64,000 nt of DNA from Asticcacaulis solisilvae (GTDB taxonomy: Bacteria; Pseudomonadota; Alphaproteobacteria; Caulobacterales; Caulobacteraceae). A model generated the notes under the pieces. The model saw only the letters and a list, made by a program, of their open reading frames with translations. It did no database searches and was not told the DNA's origin. The position numbers and the translations under genes are program-made. The stretch covers positions 46,337 to 110,336 of the forward strand of contig NZ_JAGGMI010000015.1 of assembly GCF_017875235.1 (NCBI RefSeq), in the 5' to 3' direction. Shown here piece by piece: positions 49,031-58,481 of this stretch. Numbering within the stretch: the first letter of the stretch is position 1; each line of letters starts with the position of its first letter.

Positions 49031-49065
49031 AAAGGCCGCGGCTTCAACCGCGGCCTTTCTTGTTG
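49031..49065 (+). terminator. Intrinsic terminator
   Basis: AAAGGCCGCGG pairs with CCGCGGCCTTT across CTTCAA, followed by CTTGTT. It lies between convergent genes and may stop transcripts from both sides. Confidence 0.75.
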
Positions 49066-49093
49066 AGGGCGGGAGGCAAGGTCGCCGACCAGG

Positions 49094-49555
49094 CTACGGC
49101 TTGCGGCTATTCGTCAGCATCGCGGCAGCTTGGGTTTCAACCTGAGTTGTGCGTACCAGAGGATCCTTGGACCCATCCTGAAGAATTTTATAGAACCGTC
49201 CCAGCGCGGCTGTGTCGATTGTACGAATGGAATTGTCGCGCGCCCACTCCAATCCGACTTTTTGACCGAGGCCGCAAAGCCTTTTCTTTAAACTCGCTCG
49301 CTGACCTGCAGGCGCTTCACGCTGCAGATCATTCATGACTCCAAGCCAGTTTGGAGTGCCTTTGTGACACCACGCAAGCCCCCTGGCGCAGTCTCCCGTC
49401 CAGAACCTGTCGTACCACAAGCCATGCGTCTTGTCATCGAAGGCCAATGGCACCGCCATACTGGGACAGGCCGATTGGATACGGGCATCCTCGGCCTGCG
49501 CGCCGAAGGCCAGTCCCCAGCTGACCAGTGACAATGTGAGATAAAGCGAACGCAT
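49094..49555 (-). CDS. Secreted protein of unknown function
   Basis: The 153-residue product has a signal peptide (MRSLYLTLSLVSWGLAFGAQ, cleavage at AQA) and at least four Cys in the mature part (SACPS, GDCARG, AWCHK, RLCGL) that may form disulfides. GGAGG precedes the ATG at 5-base spacing. No family is recognised. Confidence 0.6.
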   Translation of the reverse strand: MRSLYLTLSLVSWGLAFGAQAEDARIQSACPSMAVPLAFDDKTHGLWYDRFWTGDCARGLAWCHKGTPNWLGVMNDLQREAPAGQRASLKKRLCGLGQKVGLEWARDNSIRTIDTAALGRFYKILQDGSKDPLVRTTQVETQAAAMLTNSRKP

Positions 49556-49576
49556 ATGGCCTCCGTTGGTTGATGA

Positions 49577-50587
49577 TCAGGTCGGACAACGTGTTGTTTC
49601 GGGCTTGCCGGCCGAAACCGTCAGCGATACGGGCTGGTGATCGGAGTATTGAAAATCGAGGTCATGGGTCTTGACCGCGATGACTTCGACTTCCGGAGAA
49701 ACCAGAAAGCCGTCAATGATGGTCGTGTAGTTCTGACCACGCTTGTAGGCGCGTTCATTGGTCCTGACGGTCGGCACCGCTGGATCGAAGGTCAGTTTCC
49801 AGCCTTCAGCAAAACTTCCGGCGGGAAGATCGTGAATCCAGAACAAGGCGGACGGATCGCTGGTATGAGAAAAGTTCGTCGCGGTCAGGCGCTGGTTCCA
49901 GTCTGCGCCGATGACGACATGCCACCCGTCCTGGCGAGCACGCGCAGCGATTTTCATCAGTTCGCCGAGTTGCCGGCGCCGCAAGGCCCCTCCGGGATCA
50001 AACGCCGCAAGGTGGGTATTGATGAAAAGCCAGCAACCATTCGTTCCCTGATAGTAGGTCCCAAGCGCGGCATATTTTTTCCGGACAGGTCCGCCGGAAT
50101 AGGCGTCCCCGTCGCTGGGTAAAGGCCAAACCGCGGTCCGGAGCGGCGGTTTGCGCAGGTAGGTGCTATGGCCGTTGCTGATCTTCAAAGGATACGGCAG
50201 AAAGCGCGTACGAAAATCCGCATGATAGATATTGGCATACTTGGCCAGCGCTTTGTCTACGGCGCGCTTGATATTGACCCAATAGTTGATGATGGATGCC
50301 TCGGCCGTCTCCTGTGTCAGGATGACATCGGCGTCCTGAGCGGCCAGCCAGGCCGCTATCGCGTCACGATTTTTCACAACCGCCTTGCGGGAGGGCGGCA
50401 GATAACGTTTTCCGCCATCAGCAAAGAAATCGGATTCAGCTCCGAGGCCGCCATATCCAAGGTTCCAGGTCACCACCGTAAGGGTACTCGGTGACGTACC
50501 CCTTTCGTCCGCATGTGCTGCCGGGGCGGCAAGAGACAGTACGACCAAGGCCAGGCGAACCAGCCGGTTTGAGGACAGTCCGGTCAT
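49577..50587 (-). CDS. Exported endonuclease/exonuclease/phosphatase-family protein
   Basis: The 336-residue protein has a signal peptide (LVRLALVVLSLAAPAAHA) and the EEP-fold motifs: VVTWNLGYGG, ILTQETAEAS (metal Glu), INTHLAAFD, IGADWNQRL and the C-terminal SDHQPVSLTV. It hydrolyses phosphodiesters, and its export points to an extracellular nucleic acid or phospholipid substrate. It overlaps the upstream membrane-protein gene by ATGA. Confidence 0.82.
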   Translation of the reverse strand: MTGLSSNRLVRLALVVLSLAAPAAHADERGTSPSTLTVVTWNLGYGGLGAESDFFADGGKRYLPPSRKAVVKNRDAIAAWLAAQDADVILTQETAEASIINYWVNIKRAVDKALAKYANIYHADFRTRFLPYPLKISNGHSTYLRKPPLRTAVWPLPSDGDAYSGGPVRKKYAALGTYYQGTNGCWLFINTHLAAFDPGGALRRRQLGELMKIAARARQDGWHVVIGADWNQRLTATNFSHTSDPSALFWIHDLPAGSFAEGWKLTFDPAVPTVRTNERAYKRGQNYTTIIDGFLVSPEVEVIAVKTHDLDFQYSDHQPVSLTVSAGKPETTRCPT

Positions 50588-52071
50588 TGCTCGGGCCCCG
50601 CTTCGCCGCCGGCTGGACCAGGTCCCGCGTTGCCACCTGTCGGTCCGCCCCTCGTACGCCGCCTGAGGAACCAGAAACGCGGCAGCCTCCCGCCGTTAAG
50701 AAGAAAGTGTTTCACCCAACCCACGAATCCGAGCCACGCGCCCAGCAGGACTGGCACTGCTATCGTTCGGTAGGTTATCATCGCGCCCCCGATCAGGATC
50801 ATTAGTATGAACAATTGTTTTGATCCGATCCAGCCAACGGGCCAGATTTGCATCTCCTTCTCCAGCCTATGCTCCAATATTTCTTTTGAAAGGCCCGCTT
50901 GCGCAGCCAATCTTTCACTGTGCCGCAACGAACATTGCTGGGCGTCCACAGCCTTGACATGAAGGACGATCCAGCATCCGACGAATGACCCTATGAGTAC
51001 GATGGCGAACAGCAAGACGCCGAAGGCGACCTGATGGTTCATAACGGCCTCGAACGGCTTCAGGATCCATCCCGTAATCTCCAGCACTGGCCATGTTCCC
51101 TTCTCGATCTGGTCCAGGAAGCCCTCGACCTCTTTCACTTCGCCGATGATGAAGCTCCAGATGCCATTTGATGTCGTATCGCGGAGATAGACGTTTTGTA
51201 CCGTCATCAGCCAGAGACCAATCAGGATCGCCAGGTTCATGAGCAGGTAGTTATGAAAAAATTCGGAGAAGTTCTTGAACCCGAAATGGTCGGGCTGGTC
51301 GGGAGCCACCACGAACTGGATATTTTCGCCGTCTATTTGGACGGTCGTAAGAAACCACATGAACGACATGGCGCAAAACGTCACCGAGATCACCAGCGCG
51401 GGAACGAGCGCGGCATAGATCGCGTATGCGACAAACCCGAAGATCAACAAGGGGATTTGGGCAACCTTCGAGTTGGCGAACAGGTACGCAACCGACCAGT
51501 CGTATTCCATGACGGGGTCCGATATCGGCGCTTTCACTGTGTTCGGGTACAGGATCGGCTCGCCCACGACCGTCCACCAATCGCTCATGATGTAGTAGAC
51601 CACGAGCAAAAAGACCAAGGTGAACAGGGGCTTTAGTCGCTTCAGGTGAGCGTCCCAGGCGCGTTGGATAGTGGCGTACGGGATCGGCTCGAATTCCCCG
51701 TTTCGAAGCATTTTGGCGTCACACAGCTTTTCCAGGGTCGCATCCGTAGCGTCGAGCGTGTTCAGCCCGAACCACACAATGCACGGAGTGATGACGGTAC
51801 AAAAAACGGACCAGTTGCCTGACCAGAGAAAGCCGACCTCTTTCCTAACTATTGTACCCGGTGCTGCATCAAAGCCTGTAAAAAGACGGCCTTCGAACAC
51901 GACGAAATCGATTTTGATCGTCACGGCGAAAACGCACATGGCGAAACCCAAGACGATCATCCAAAGCGCCAGGTTGTCGCGCTCGCCAACAAACGCCCTC
52001 ACCCGGCCTTCAACTAAACAGTTTAGCCCACGCCAACTGCTGGCAACGGCCCGCAATAAATTTTGAAACAT
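50584..52071 (-). CDS. Large membrane protein coupled to an EEP phosphodiesterase
   Basis: The 495-residue protein has about eight membrane segments (LALWMIVLGFAMCVFAVTI; LFTLVFLLVVYYIMSDWW; ALVPALVISVTFCAMSFMWF; VAFGVLLFAIVLIGSFVGCW) and a Gly/Pro-rich C-terminal tail (GGPTGGNAGPGPAGGEAGPE). No family is recognised. The base composition of this pair is lower in GC than its neighbours, so it may be acquired. Confidence 0.65.
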   Translation of the reverse strand: MFQNLLRAVASSWRGLNCLVEGRVRAFVGERDNLALWMIVLGFAMCVFAVTIKIDFVVFEGRLFTGFDAAPGTIVRKEVGFLWSGNWSVFCTVITPCIVWFGLNTLDATDATLEKLCDAKMLRNGEFEPIPYATIQRAWDAHLKRLKPLFTLVFLLVVYYIMSDWWTVVGEPILYPNTVKAPISDPVMEYDWSVAYLFANSKVAQIPLLIFGFVAYAIYAALVPALVISVTFCAMSFMWFLTTVQIDGENIQFVVAPDQPDHFGFKNFSEFFHNYLLMNLAILIGLWLMTVQNVYLRDTTSNGIWSFIIGEVKEVEGFLDQIEKGTWPVLEITGWILKPFEAVMNHQVAFGVLLFAIVLIGSFVGCWIVLHVKAVDAQQCSLRHSERLAAQAGLSKEILEHRLEKEMQIWPVGWIGSKQLFILMILIGGAMITYRTIAVPVLLGAWLGFVGWVKHFLLNGGRLPRFWFLRRRTRGGPTGGNAGPGPAGGEAGPEQ

Positions 52072-52192
52072 GCCAACGCCCCATATATCAACGTTATACT
52101 AGGACATCGTTTGCACAGGACACGTCAAAAGTTGCATCAGTTAATAATTTTCACCACGTAGTTGTATTTTTACATCTCTTAACCCTAAAGGA

Positions 52193-52560
52193 CTATCGCA
52201 GACGGTGGGAGCCAGAGAATTGCGTGGCGTATTCCTACAAATAAATCAGCCTCCCCACGCAGGCGGCGCACCACCCAGTTGGTTTTCCACGTCTTGCCGC
52301 CGTCGGCCGAAAAGGCCTGTTCCTACTGGGCAGTGCCGGCGTCGATGTCGATGAAGGTGTCCCGCATCACGATCGGCCGGCCTTCAAAGACATCCGCTGA
52401 CAAAAATTTCCCCTGCCCCCCCGGTGATACGCTCCACTCCCGACGGCTCCATGTGACCAAGCGCCCGCTGCACAGCGTCCAGTCGGCCCATGTGCCTACC
52501 CTTGCGTCGATGGCGCGCAGGCCGATGCCGCGCGCTTCGGTCCGCCACGCCAGGCATGGC
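52193..52560 (-). pseudogene. Decayed gene with an internal amber codon
   Basis: A minus-strand frame reads GKFLSADVFEGRPIVMRDTF, then IDIDAGTAQ, a TAG at 52323-52325, EQAFSADGGKTWKTNWVV and stops at 52193. The TAG sits where relatives have Trp (WEQAFSxDGGKTWxTNW), so a TGG-to-TAG change inactivated it. The upstream part (GLRAIDARVGTWADWTLCSG) is in the same frame but no start is evident. Confidence 0.5.
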
Positions 52561-52722
52561 CCCCGGTGGCCCGCAACCGCATCGCCGCGCTCAGGCGTGC
52601 ATCCCCGGCCTGCCGTGAGACGCCCCTTCCCTCCGCGCTTTCTTACTGCTTTCTTATTTTTTTCACTTTAGGCGCTTGAGCTTGCCCACCTGAACGGCGC
52701 AGTTTTTCATGAGCATTCTCCG

Positions 52723-55248
52723 TTGAACGACCCGCGAGATCCCGAAGCCGCCATGATCGTTCAGGCGCGGCTGGCCGCCATCGTTGAATCGTCCGATGAC
52801 GCCATCGTCAGCAAGGACCTCAACAGCATCATCACCTCGTGGAATCAGGGCGCTCAGCGCATCTTCGGCTATGCGCCTGACGAAATCATCGGCAAGCCCA
52901 TTCACACCCTCATTCCGCCAGAACTGCAGTCCGAGGAAGACACCATCATCGGCAAGATCCGCGCGGGCGAGCGCGTCGATCACTTCACAACCGAGCGGCT
53001 GTGCAAGTCGGGCCAGCGCATCAATGTGTCGATCACCGTATCGCCGGTCCGAGACGCCTCCGGCAGGATCATCGGCGCGTCGAAGATCGCCCGCGACATC
53101 ACGGAGCAGCAGCGGGCGGAGGCGCGCCGGGCCGCGCTCATCCGGCTCAGTGACGAAATCCGCGACCTGCAGGATCCGAATGCAATCGCCTTCGTCGCCG
53201 CCCGCATCCTGGGCGAAACCCTGCACGTCAGCCGGGTGGGCTATGGCGTCATCGACACCGAAGCCGAAACCATCACGATCGAACGCGACTGGAACGCGCC
53301 CGGCATCCGGAGCCTGGCCGGCGTGCTGCACTTCCGCGACTACGGCTCCTATATCGAAGACCTGAAGCGCGGGGAAACCGTGGTGTTCGCCGACGCCGAA
53401 ACCGATCCGCGCACCGCACCTACGGCCGATGCGCTCAAGGCCATCAGCGCCCAGTCGGTGGTCAACATGCCCGTGACCGAGTATGGCCGCTTCGTCGCCC
53501 TGCTCTATCTCAACCACGCCACGGCGCGCGAATGGCCGGAGGTCGAGCTGGATTTCGTGCGCGAAGTGGCCGAACGCACCCGCACCGCGACCGAACGCGC
53601 CAGGGTGGCCGCTGAACTGAAGGACCGCGAAGCCGAGTTGCGCGAGTTGAACGAACAGCTGGAACGGCGTGTGGAAGCCGCGCTGGCGGAACGGCGCATC
53701 CTGGCCGACATCGTCGAGACCACCGACGCCTTCATCCAGGTGGTGGACACCCGCCTGAACCTGATCGCCATCAACCCCGCCAGCGCCGCCGAGGTGGCCC
53801 GCGTCTTCGGCGTGCGTCCAAAGGCCGGCGACAATGTCATCGACATCATCGCCCACCTGCCCGAGCAGCAGGCGGCCATCCAGGCGTTGTGGACGCGCGC
53901 CCTGTCCGGCGAAGCCTTCACGGTCACGGACACCTTCGGCAATCCCGGCATCGACCAGCGCCATTATGAACTGAAGTTCAATCCGCTGCGCGACGACAAC
54001 GGCGCGATCATCGGCGCCTACGAATTCGTCTTTGACGTCACCGAGCGCATCCTGGACCAGCAGCGCCTCAAGGACGCCGAGGACAAGCTGCGCCAGGCGC
54101 AGAAGATGGAGGCCGTCGGCCAGCTGACCGGCGGCGTGGCGCACGATTTCAACAACATGCTGGCGGTGGTGTCGGGATCGCTCGAACTGCTCGACCGCCG
54201 CACCGGCCCGGACGAGGTCCGGTCCAAGCGGCTGATCGCCTCGGCCCTGGAAGCCTCCAAGCGCGCCGGCACCCTCACCCAGCGCCTGCTGGCCTTTTCG
54301 CGCCAGCAACCGCTCAAGCCCGAGGTGGTCGATCCCAACAAGCTGGTGGCGGGCATGTCCGACCTGTTCCGCCATTCGCTGGGGGCGCACGTCCAGCTTG
54401 AAACCGTGCTGGCGGGCGGCGTGTGGCGCATCCATGCCGACCAGAACCAGCTGGAAAACGTCCTGCTCAACCTGGCGGTCAATGCGCGCGACGCCATGCC
54501 GGGCGGCGGGCGACTGACCATTGAAACCCAGAACGCGCATCTCGACCAGCGCTATGCCGCCAGCGAGCTCGGCATCCTGCCGGGTCAGTATGTGCTGATC
54601 GCCGTGACCGATACCGGCACCGGCATGCCCGACGACGTGATGCGCAAGGCCTTCGATCCCTTCTTCACCACCAAGGAGGTCGGCAAGGGCACGGGACTGG
54701 GCCTCAGCCAGGTCTATGGCTTCGTCAAGCAGTCGGGCGGCCATATCAAGATCTATTCCGAGGTCGGCGAAGGCACGACGATCAAGATCTACCTGCCCCG
54801 TCACATCGGCGCGGCCGAGGACGACAGTGATGCCCGGCACGAGGAAAGCCTGCCGACCGCCGACCGCCGCGAACTGATCCTGGTGGTCGACGACGAGGAC
54901 CTGGTGCGGCAGTTTTCCGTCGAGGCCCTGACCGACCTCGGCTACCGCGTGCTGGAAGCCTCGAGCGCGCAAGCCGCCCTGGCGCTGATCATCGAACGGC
55001 CGGACATCGAACTTTTGTTCACCGACATCGTCATGCCGGAAATGAACGGCCGCAACCTGGCCGACCTGGTAAAGGAAAAGCGGCCGGACCTGCCGGTGAT
55101 CTACACCACCGGCTATACGCGCAACGCCGTGGTGCACAACGGCACGCTCGATCCGGGCGTCGAACTGATCGGCAAGCCGTTCACGATCGAGGAACTGGCG
55201 ACGCGCGTGCGCGAAGTGCTGGACGCGGCCGGCGCCCGGAATGCCTGA
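52723..55248 (+). CDS. Hybrid sensor histidine kinase with PAS, GAF, PAS and receiver domains
   Basis: The 841-residue protein is cytoplasmic: PAS (residues ~10-130; IVESSDDAIVSKDLNSIITS), GAF (~150-300), a coiled coil, a second PAS (~330-455), HisKA with His 474 (GGVAHDFNNMLAVVSGSLEL), HATPase (NLLNLAVNARDAMPGGG-type N box, FFTTKEVGKGTGLGLSQVYG) and a receiver with Asp 768 (FTDIVMPEMNG). It autophosphorylates and passes the phosphate to its own receiver; output must come from an unlinked partner. The start is uncertain: TTG 52723 is used, ATG 52753 is possible. Confidence 0.85.
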   Translation: MNDPRDPEAAMIVQARLAAIVESSDDAIVSKDLNSIITSWNQGAQRIFGYAPDEIIGKPIHTLIPPELQSEEDTIIGKIRAGERVDHFTTERLCKSGQRINVSITVSPVRDASGRIIGASKIARDITEQQRAEARRAALIRLSDEIRDLQDPNAIAFVAARILGETLHVSRVGYGVIDTEAETITIERDWNAPGIRSLAGVLHFRDYGSYIEDLKRGETVVFADAETDPRTAPTADALKAISAQSVVNMPVTEYGRFVALLYLNHATAREWPEVELDFVREVAERTRTATERARVAAELKDREAELRELNEQLERRVEAALAERRILADIVETTDAFIQVVDTRLNLIAINPASAAEVARVFGVRPKAGDNVIDIIAHLPEQQAAIQALWTRALSGEAFTVTDTFGNPGIDQRHYELKFNPLRDDNGAIIGAYEFVFDVTERILDQQRLKDAEDKLRQAQKMEAVGQLTGGVAHDFNNMLAVVSGSLELLDRRTGPDEVRSKRLIASALEASKRAGTLTQRLLAFSRQQPLKPEVVDPNKLVAGMSDLFRHSLGAHVQLETVLAGGVWRIHADQNQLENVLLNLAVNARDAMPGGGRLTIETQNAHLDQRYAASELGILPGQYVLIAVTDTGTGMPDDVMRKAFDPFFTTKEVGKGTGLGLSQVYGFVKQSGGHIKIYSEVGEGTTIKIYLPRHIGAAEDDSDARHEESLPTADRRELILVVDDEDLVRQFSVEALTDLGYRVLEASSAQAALALIIERPDIELLFTDIVMPEMNGRNLADLVKEKRPDLPVIYTTGYTRNAVVHNGTLDPGVELIGKPFTIEELATRVREVLDAAGARNA

Positions 55249-55251
55249 AGC

Positions 55252-56388
55252 CTACCCCGCCCGCTTGAGCAGCTTGCCGGCCAGCCAGCGCCGGGCGGGT
55301 TCGTCCCAGAGCTTGAGGGACAGCCAGGCGATCGCCACCGTCGCCACGAACACGCCTGCGCCGACCAGCGCCCCCTGTTCCGGCGGAATCTTCCTGTCGA
55401 CCACCCAGCCGGTATAGATGTAGATCAGCGGGTAGTGGGTGATATAGAGCGGGTAGGACAGATCGCCGAAGACCTTGGCGACCTTGACCGACACGCCGCT
55501 GGCCTCCTTTTCGCCGGCGCCGATGGCGACGATCAGCGGGAACAGCAGGATGACACAGGCGGCTTCGTAGATGCCATTCATCCACAGCTTCTCCGTGCCG
55601 CCGAAGCGCGGCAGGCACAGGGCCACCAGCAGGAGCAGGCTGCACACCAGGAAGCCGCTCGGCACCTTGATCCGCATCCCCAGCCGCATCAGGAGCACGC
55701 CCGCGAAGAAGGGGAACATCACGCGCGTCAGGCCGATGGTGATGCCGTCGGCGTCCAGCGCCCAGCCGCCGATCAGGTCGCCGCGCTTGCCGAAGACAGC
55801 CAGGTGGACCAGCGCCGCGCCGGCGATGACCACCAGGATGCCCAGCGCCCATTTCGGCAGTTTGCGCACGCCCACGGCATAGAGGATGTTGGCGACGTAC
55901 TCATAAAAGAGCGACCACGCCGGGCCGTTGACCGGATAGGTCTCGTTCCAGCCGCGGATGTCGGCCGACGGCGGCAGCGGGATCATGGTCATGCCGATCA
56001 GGGTGACGATGATGATCTGCCACAGGGTCGCGTTCTCGACCTTGGGGAAGATCGAATAGTGCTGGAAGGCGAACAGGGCCGCGCCAATCAGGCTGCCCAC
56101 GATGATCATCGGCTGGAGCCGGACCAGGCGGCGCTTGTAGAACTCCCACTGCGTCATGCCGGCCGCCCAGCGGTCGTCATAGGCATAGGCGACCACGAAC
56201 CCTGACAGCAGGAAGAAGAAGTCGACCGCCAGGTAGCCGTGATTGATGATCTGGTTCTGGGGGCTGCCGCCCGCATAGGCTTCAAACAGATGGAAGACGA
56301 CGACCATCAGCGAGGCGACGCCGCGCAGCCCGTCGAGGATGATGAAGTGGCTCTTCGCGGGAGCCGCGGTCGTGGTCGATAGGGACAT
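55252..56388 (-). CDS. Membrane acyltransferase (acyltransferase 3 family)
   Basis: The 378-residue protein has ten or so membrane helices and the family's motifs: LDGLRGVASLMVVVFHLFEA (with the conserved His), FFFLLSGFVVAY and the central Arg-rich loop (YKRRLVRLQPM). It transfers acyl groups (often acetyl) to surface sugars or polysaccharides. It is divergent from a LacI-type regulator gene with a palindromic operator between them. Confidence 0.9.
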   Translation of the reverse strand: MSLSTTTAAPAKSHFIILDGLRGVASLMVVVFHLFEAYAGGSPQNQIINHGYLAVDFFFLLSGFVVAYAYDDRWAAGMTQWEFYKRRLVRLQPMIIVGSLIGAALFAFQHYSIFPKVENATLWQIIIVTLIGMTMIPLPPSADIRGWNETYPVNGPAWSLFYEYVANILYAVGVRKLPKWALGILVVIAGAALVHLAVFGKRGDLIGGWALDADGITIGLTRVMFPFFAGVLLMRLGMRIKVPSGFLVCSLLLLVALCLPRFGGTEKLWMNGIYEAACVILLFPLIVAIGAGEKEASGVSVKVAKVFGDLSYPLYITHYPLIYIYTGWVVDRKIPPEQGALVGAGVFVATVAIAWLSLKLWDEPARRWLAGKLLKRAG

Positions 56389-56483
56389 GGTTTTCCGCCC
56401 GGTGCTTTATGTGTCGGCGCACGGTGCGTGCGCGGTTGGCGATCATCGCGGCAGTTTGACCGCGCTGTCAAATTCGGGCAAAG

Positions 56484-56503
56484 TCGTGAAACCGCTTTCA
56501 CGA
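56484..56503. promoter_or_regulatory. LacI-type operator
   Basis: TCGTGAAA-CCGC-TTTCACGA is a palindrome with perfect 8-bp arms around a central CG, the shape of LacI-family operators. It lies 96 bases before the acyltransferase start and 110 before the LacI start. Confidence 0.65.
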
Positions 56504-56613
56504 AATGCGGTATTGAACCGGGTGATGACGTACAGAAATTATGACGGCATTTCAAATGGATATCGCAAACCGCATTCGCGCCCCGTTGCCAATTCATCAC
56601 ACGAAATCAGACC

Positions 56614-57654
56614 ATGCCTGCCAAAAAGACCATCCGTGACGTCGCCCTGCTGGCCGGGGTCAGCCCCGCCACCGTGTCGCGCGTGCTCAACGACAATCCG
56701 CGCGTCTCGGCCGAAAACCGCGAACGCGTGCTTGGCGCGGCCAAGGCGCTGCGCTTCCGGCCGAACACCCAGGCGCGGCTCCTGGCCGGCAAGCGCACCA
56801 GCACCCTCCTGCTCATCCATCCGATCGCCGGCCCCCTGACCTGGTATTTTCACCTGCTCGAAGCCGGACTGCTCAAAGGCTGCGGCCGCAATGGCTTTCA
56901 GCTCGACACACTGATGGTCTTTCCGGATTCGCCGCGCCGGATGGCGAAGATCCTCCAGCCGATCGAACGCGGGACGTGCGAAGGTGTCGTCCTGGCCGCG
57001 CCGTTTTCCGACGATCCGGAGATCATCGCCGCCGTTCGCGCCAGCCGCATGCCCTTCGTCATCATCGCCGCCGGGGCGGAAACGCGCGCCCTGGCGGCAG
57101 GCGTCGGCATGGACGACGAAGCCGCCGGCCACATGATGGCGCGCCACCTGCTCGGGCTTGGCCACCGCCGCTTCGGATTTACGCTCGGACTGCCGGACCA
57201 CCTGTCGGCGCAGGAACGCTTTGTCGGCGCGCGCAAGGCCTTTGCCGAGGCCGGATTGGGTGAAGACGCTGTCGTCGAGGCCGAAGGCGGGCTCGATTTT
57301 CCATCGGGCTTCGCGGCGTTTAACCGCATCCATGATACGGGGTTCAAGCCGACCGCCGTAATCTGTGCCAATGACGAGTCGGCTGCCGGGGCGATCCATG
57401 CCGCCCGGATGCACGGTCTTCAGTTGCCCGGGGCCTTGAACATTGTCGGTTTCGATGACGCACCGTTCGCCCGTCTGCTGTCGCCGCCGCTCACCACTAT
57501 CGCCCAGACGATCGACATCATGGGCACGCGGGCGGTTACGATCCTGGCCGACGCCATCCGCAAGATCGAACGTCCCTATGAGATGGTCAAACCCCGCCTC
57601 GTGATCCGCGAATCTTCGGAACGCGTGCGCGATTTCGCGGCCAGTGCGGAGTGA
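56614..57654 (+). CDS. LacI family transcriptional regulator
   Basis: The 346-residue protein has the LacI headpiece (TIRDVALLAGVSPATVSRVL), hinge helix (NTQARLLAGKRT) and a periplasmic-binding-protein-like core (CANDESAAGAIHAARMHGL, GFDDAPFARLLSPPLTTI). It responds to a small sugar-like effector. Given the operator at 56484 it probably controls itself and the divergent acyltransferase gene. Confidence 0.92.
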   Translation: MPAKKTIRDVALLAGVSPATVSRVLNDNPRVSAENRERVLGAAKALRFRPNTQARLLAGKRTSTLLLIHPIAGPLTWYFHLLEAGLLKGCGRNGFQLDTLMVFPDSPRRMAKILQPIERGTCEGVVLAAPFSDDPEIIAAVRASRMPFVIIAAGAETRALAAGVGMDDEAAGHMMARHLLGLGHRRFGFTLGLPDHLSAQERFVGARKAFAEAGLGEDAVVEAEGGLDFPSGFAAFNRIHDTGFKPTAVICANDESAAGAIHAARMHGLQLPGALNIVGFDDAPFARLLSPPLTTIAQTIDIMGTRAVTILADAIRKIERPYEMVKPRLVIRESSERVRDFAASAE

Positions 57655-57669
57655 TGCCTGGACTGGCCC

Positions 57670-58377
57670 CTACCCCAGCGTGTCGGCCAGCGCTCTCAAC
57701 TGAGCCGGGGCGTCGCGCGTAATCGGCTCGCCGTGCGACATGATGATCCGCTTCAGATCCGGCAGGTCGGCCCACGCCTCCAGTTGGGCGCGCAGGGTTT
57801 CCTTCTCCTTCAGGCTCATCTTTATCGGTACCGGAATATGAGGCTCGTCGCCGGCAAAGCCCGTCAGGCGCAGCACGAAGCCGGAGTCGTGCGGCATATT
57901 GCCGATGATGTCGTTGACGATCAGGGTCGTGCCGGCTGCTCTGCGGACGATCAGGGCGGCTTCGTGGCCGGCCATGCCGCTGACCGTGACGAAGCGCACC
58001 GCTTCGTCGCCAAAATCCGGGTCGGTGGCGTCGACATGGACGACGTCTTCGGCCGCCTTCTGCGCGCCAGAGGGCGCGACGACCCTGAGGTCGGGATAAC
58101 GCGCCTTCCAGATCTTGGCGTCCATGCGGTGCAGGTCGCCCGGCACAATCAGCCACGCCGGCCGGCCCGCCGCCTCAAGAGCGGCCATCTGGGGTTCATC
58201 GAGTGCGATGGCGCTATAGATGACCAGATCGCCGGTGTTCAGGCGCACCACCGTCATGCGCCTCTGCAGCGGCGTCAGCGGCATGTGCAGTTCGCCGGTC
58301 ACGGTCCACAGGCCGTCATCGACCTCACTCAAACGCCCATGGGGCAGGACTTTCCACTCTTCGAGGATCTTCGGCAT
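57670..58377 (-). CDS. DUF4336 (metallo-beta-lactamase-like) protein
   Basis: The 235-residue protein (MPKILEEWKVLPHGRLSEVD) has DUF4336 features: RRMTVVRLNTGDLVIYSAIA, AWLIVPGDLHRMDAKIWKAR, LIVNDIIGNMPHDSGF and RIIMSHGEPI. It resembles a metallo-beta-lactamase fold with a reduced metal site; the conserved His near the end (MSHGE) remains. Function is unknown. GGAG precedes the start. Confidence 0.78.
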   Translation of the reverse strand: MPKILEEWKVLPHGRLSEVDDGLWTVTGELHMPLTPLQRRMTVVRLNTGDLVIYSAIALDEPQMAALEAAGRPAWLIVPGDLHRMDAKIWKARYPDLRVVAPSGAQKAAEDVVHVDATDPDFGDEAVRFVTVSGMAGHEAALIVRRAAGTTLIVNDIIGNMPHDSGFVLRLTGFAGDEPHIPVPIKMSLKEKETLRAQLEAWADLPDLKRIIMSHGEPITRDAPAQLRALADTLG

Positions 58378-58481
58378 GACAGGTCTCCGCGCCCGCCCCG
58401 GTCAGCGGCCCGAACCTAGACGCGTCCATGCAAATTTTCGATGCCTTGGCTGGACGGCCTGCCGCGATCTCCGTCTACGCT

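Noticed and set aside
52663..55137. Minus-strand open frame of more than 800 codons
   Set aside because: Antisense to the hybrid histidine kinase; no motif and improbable composition.
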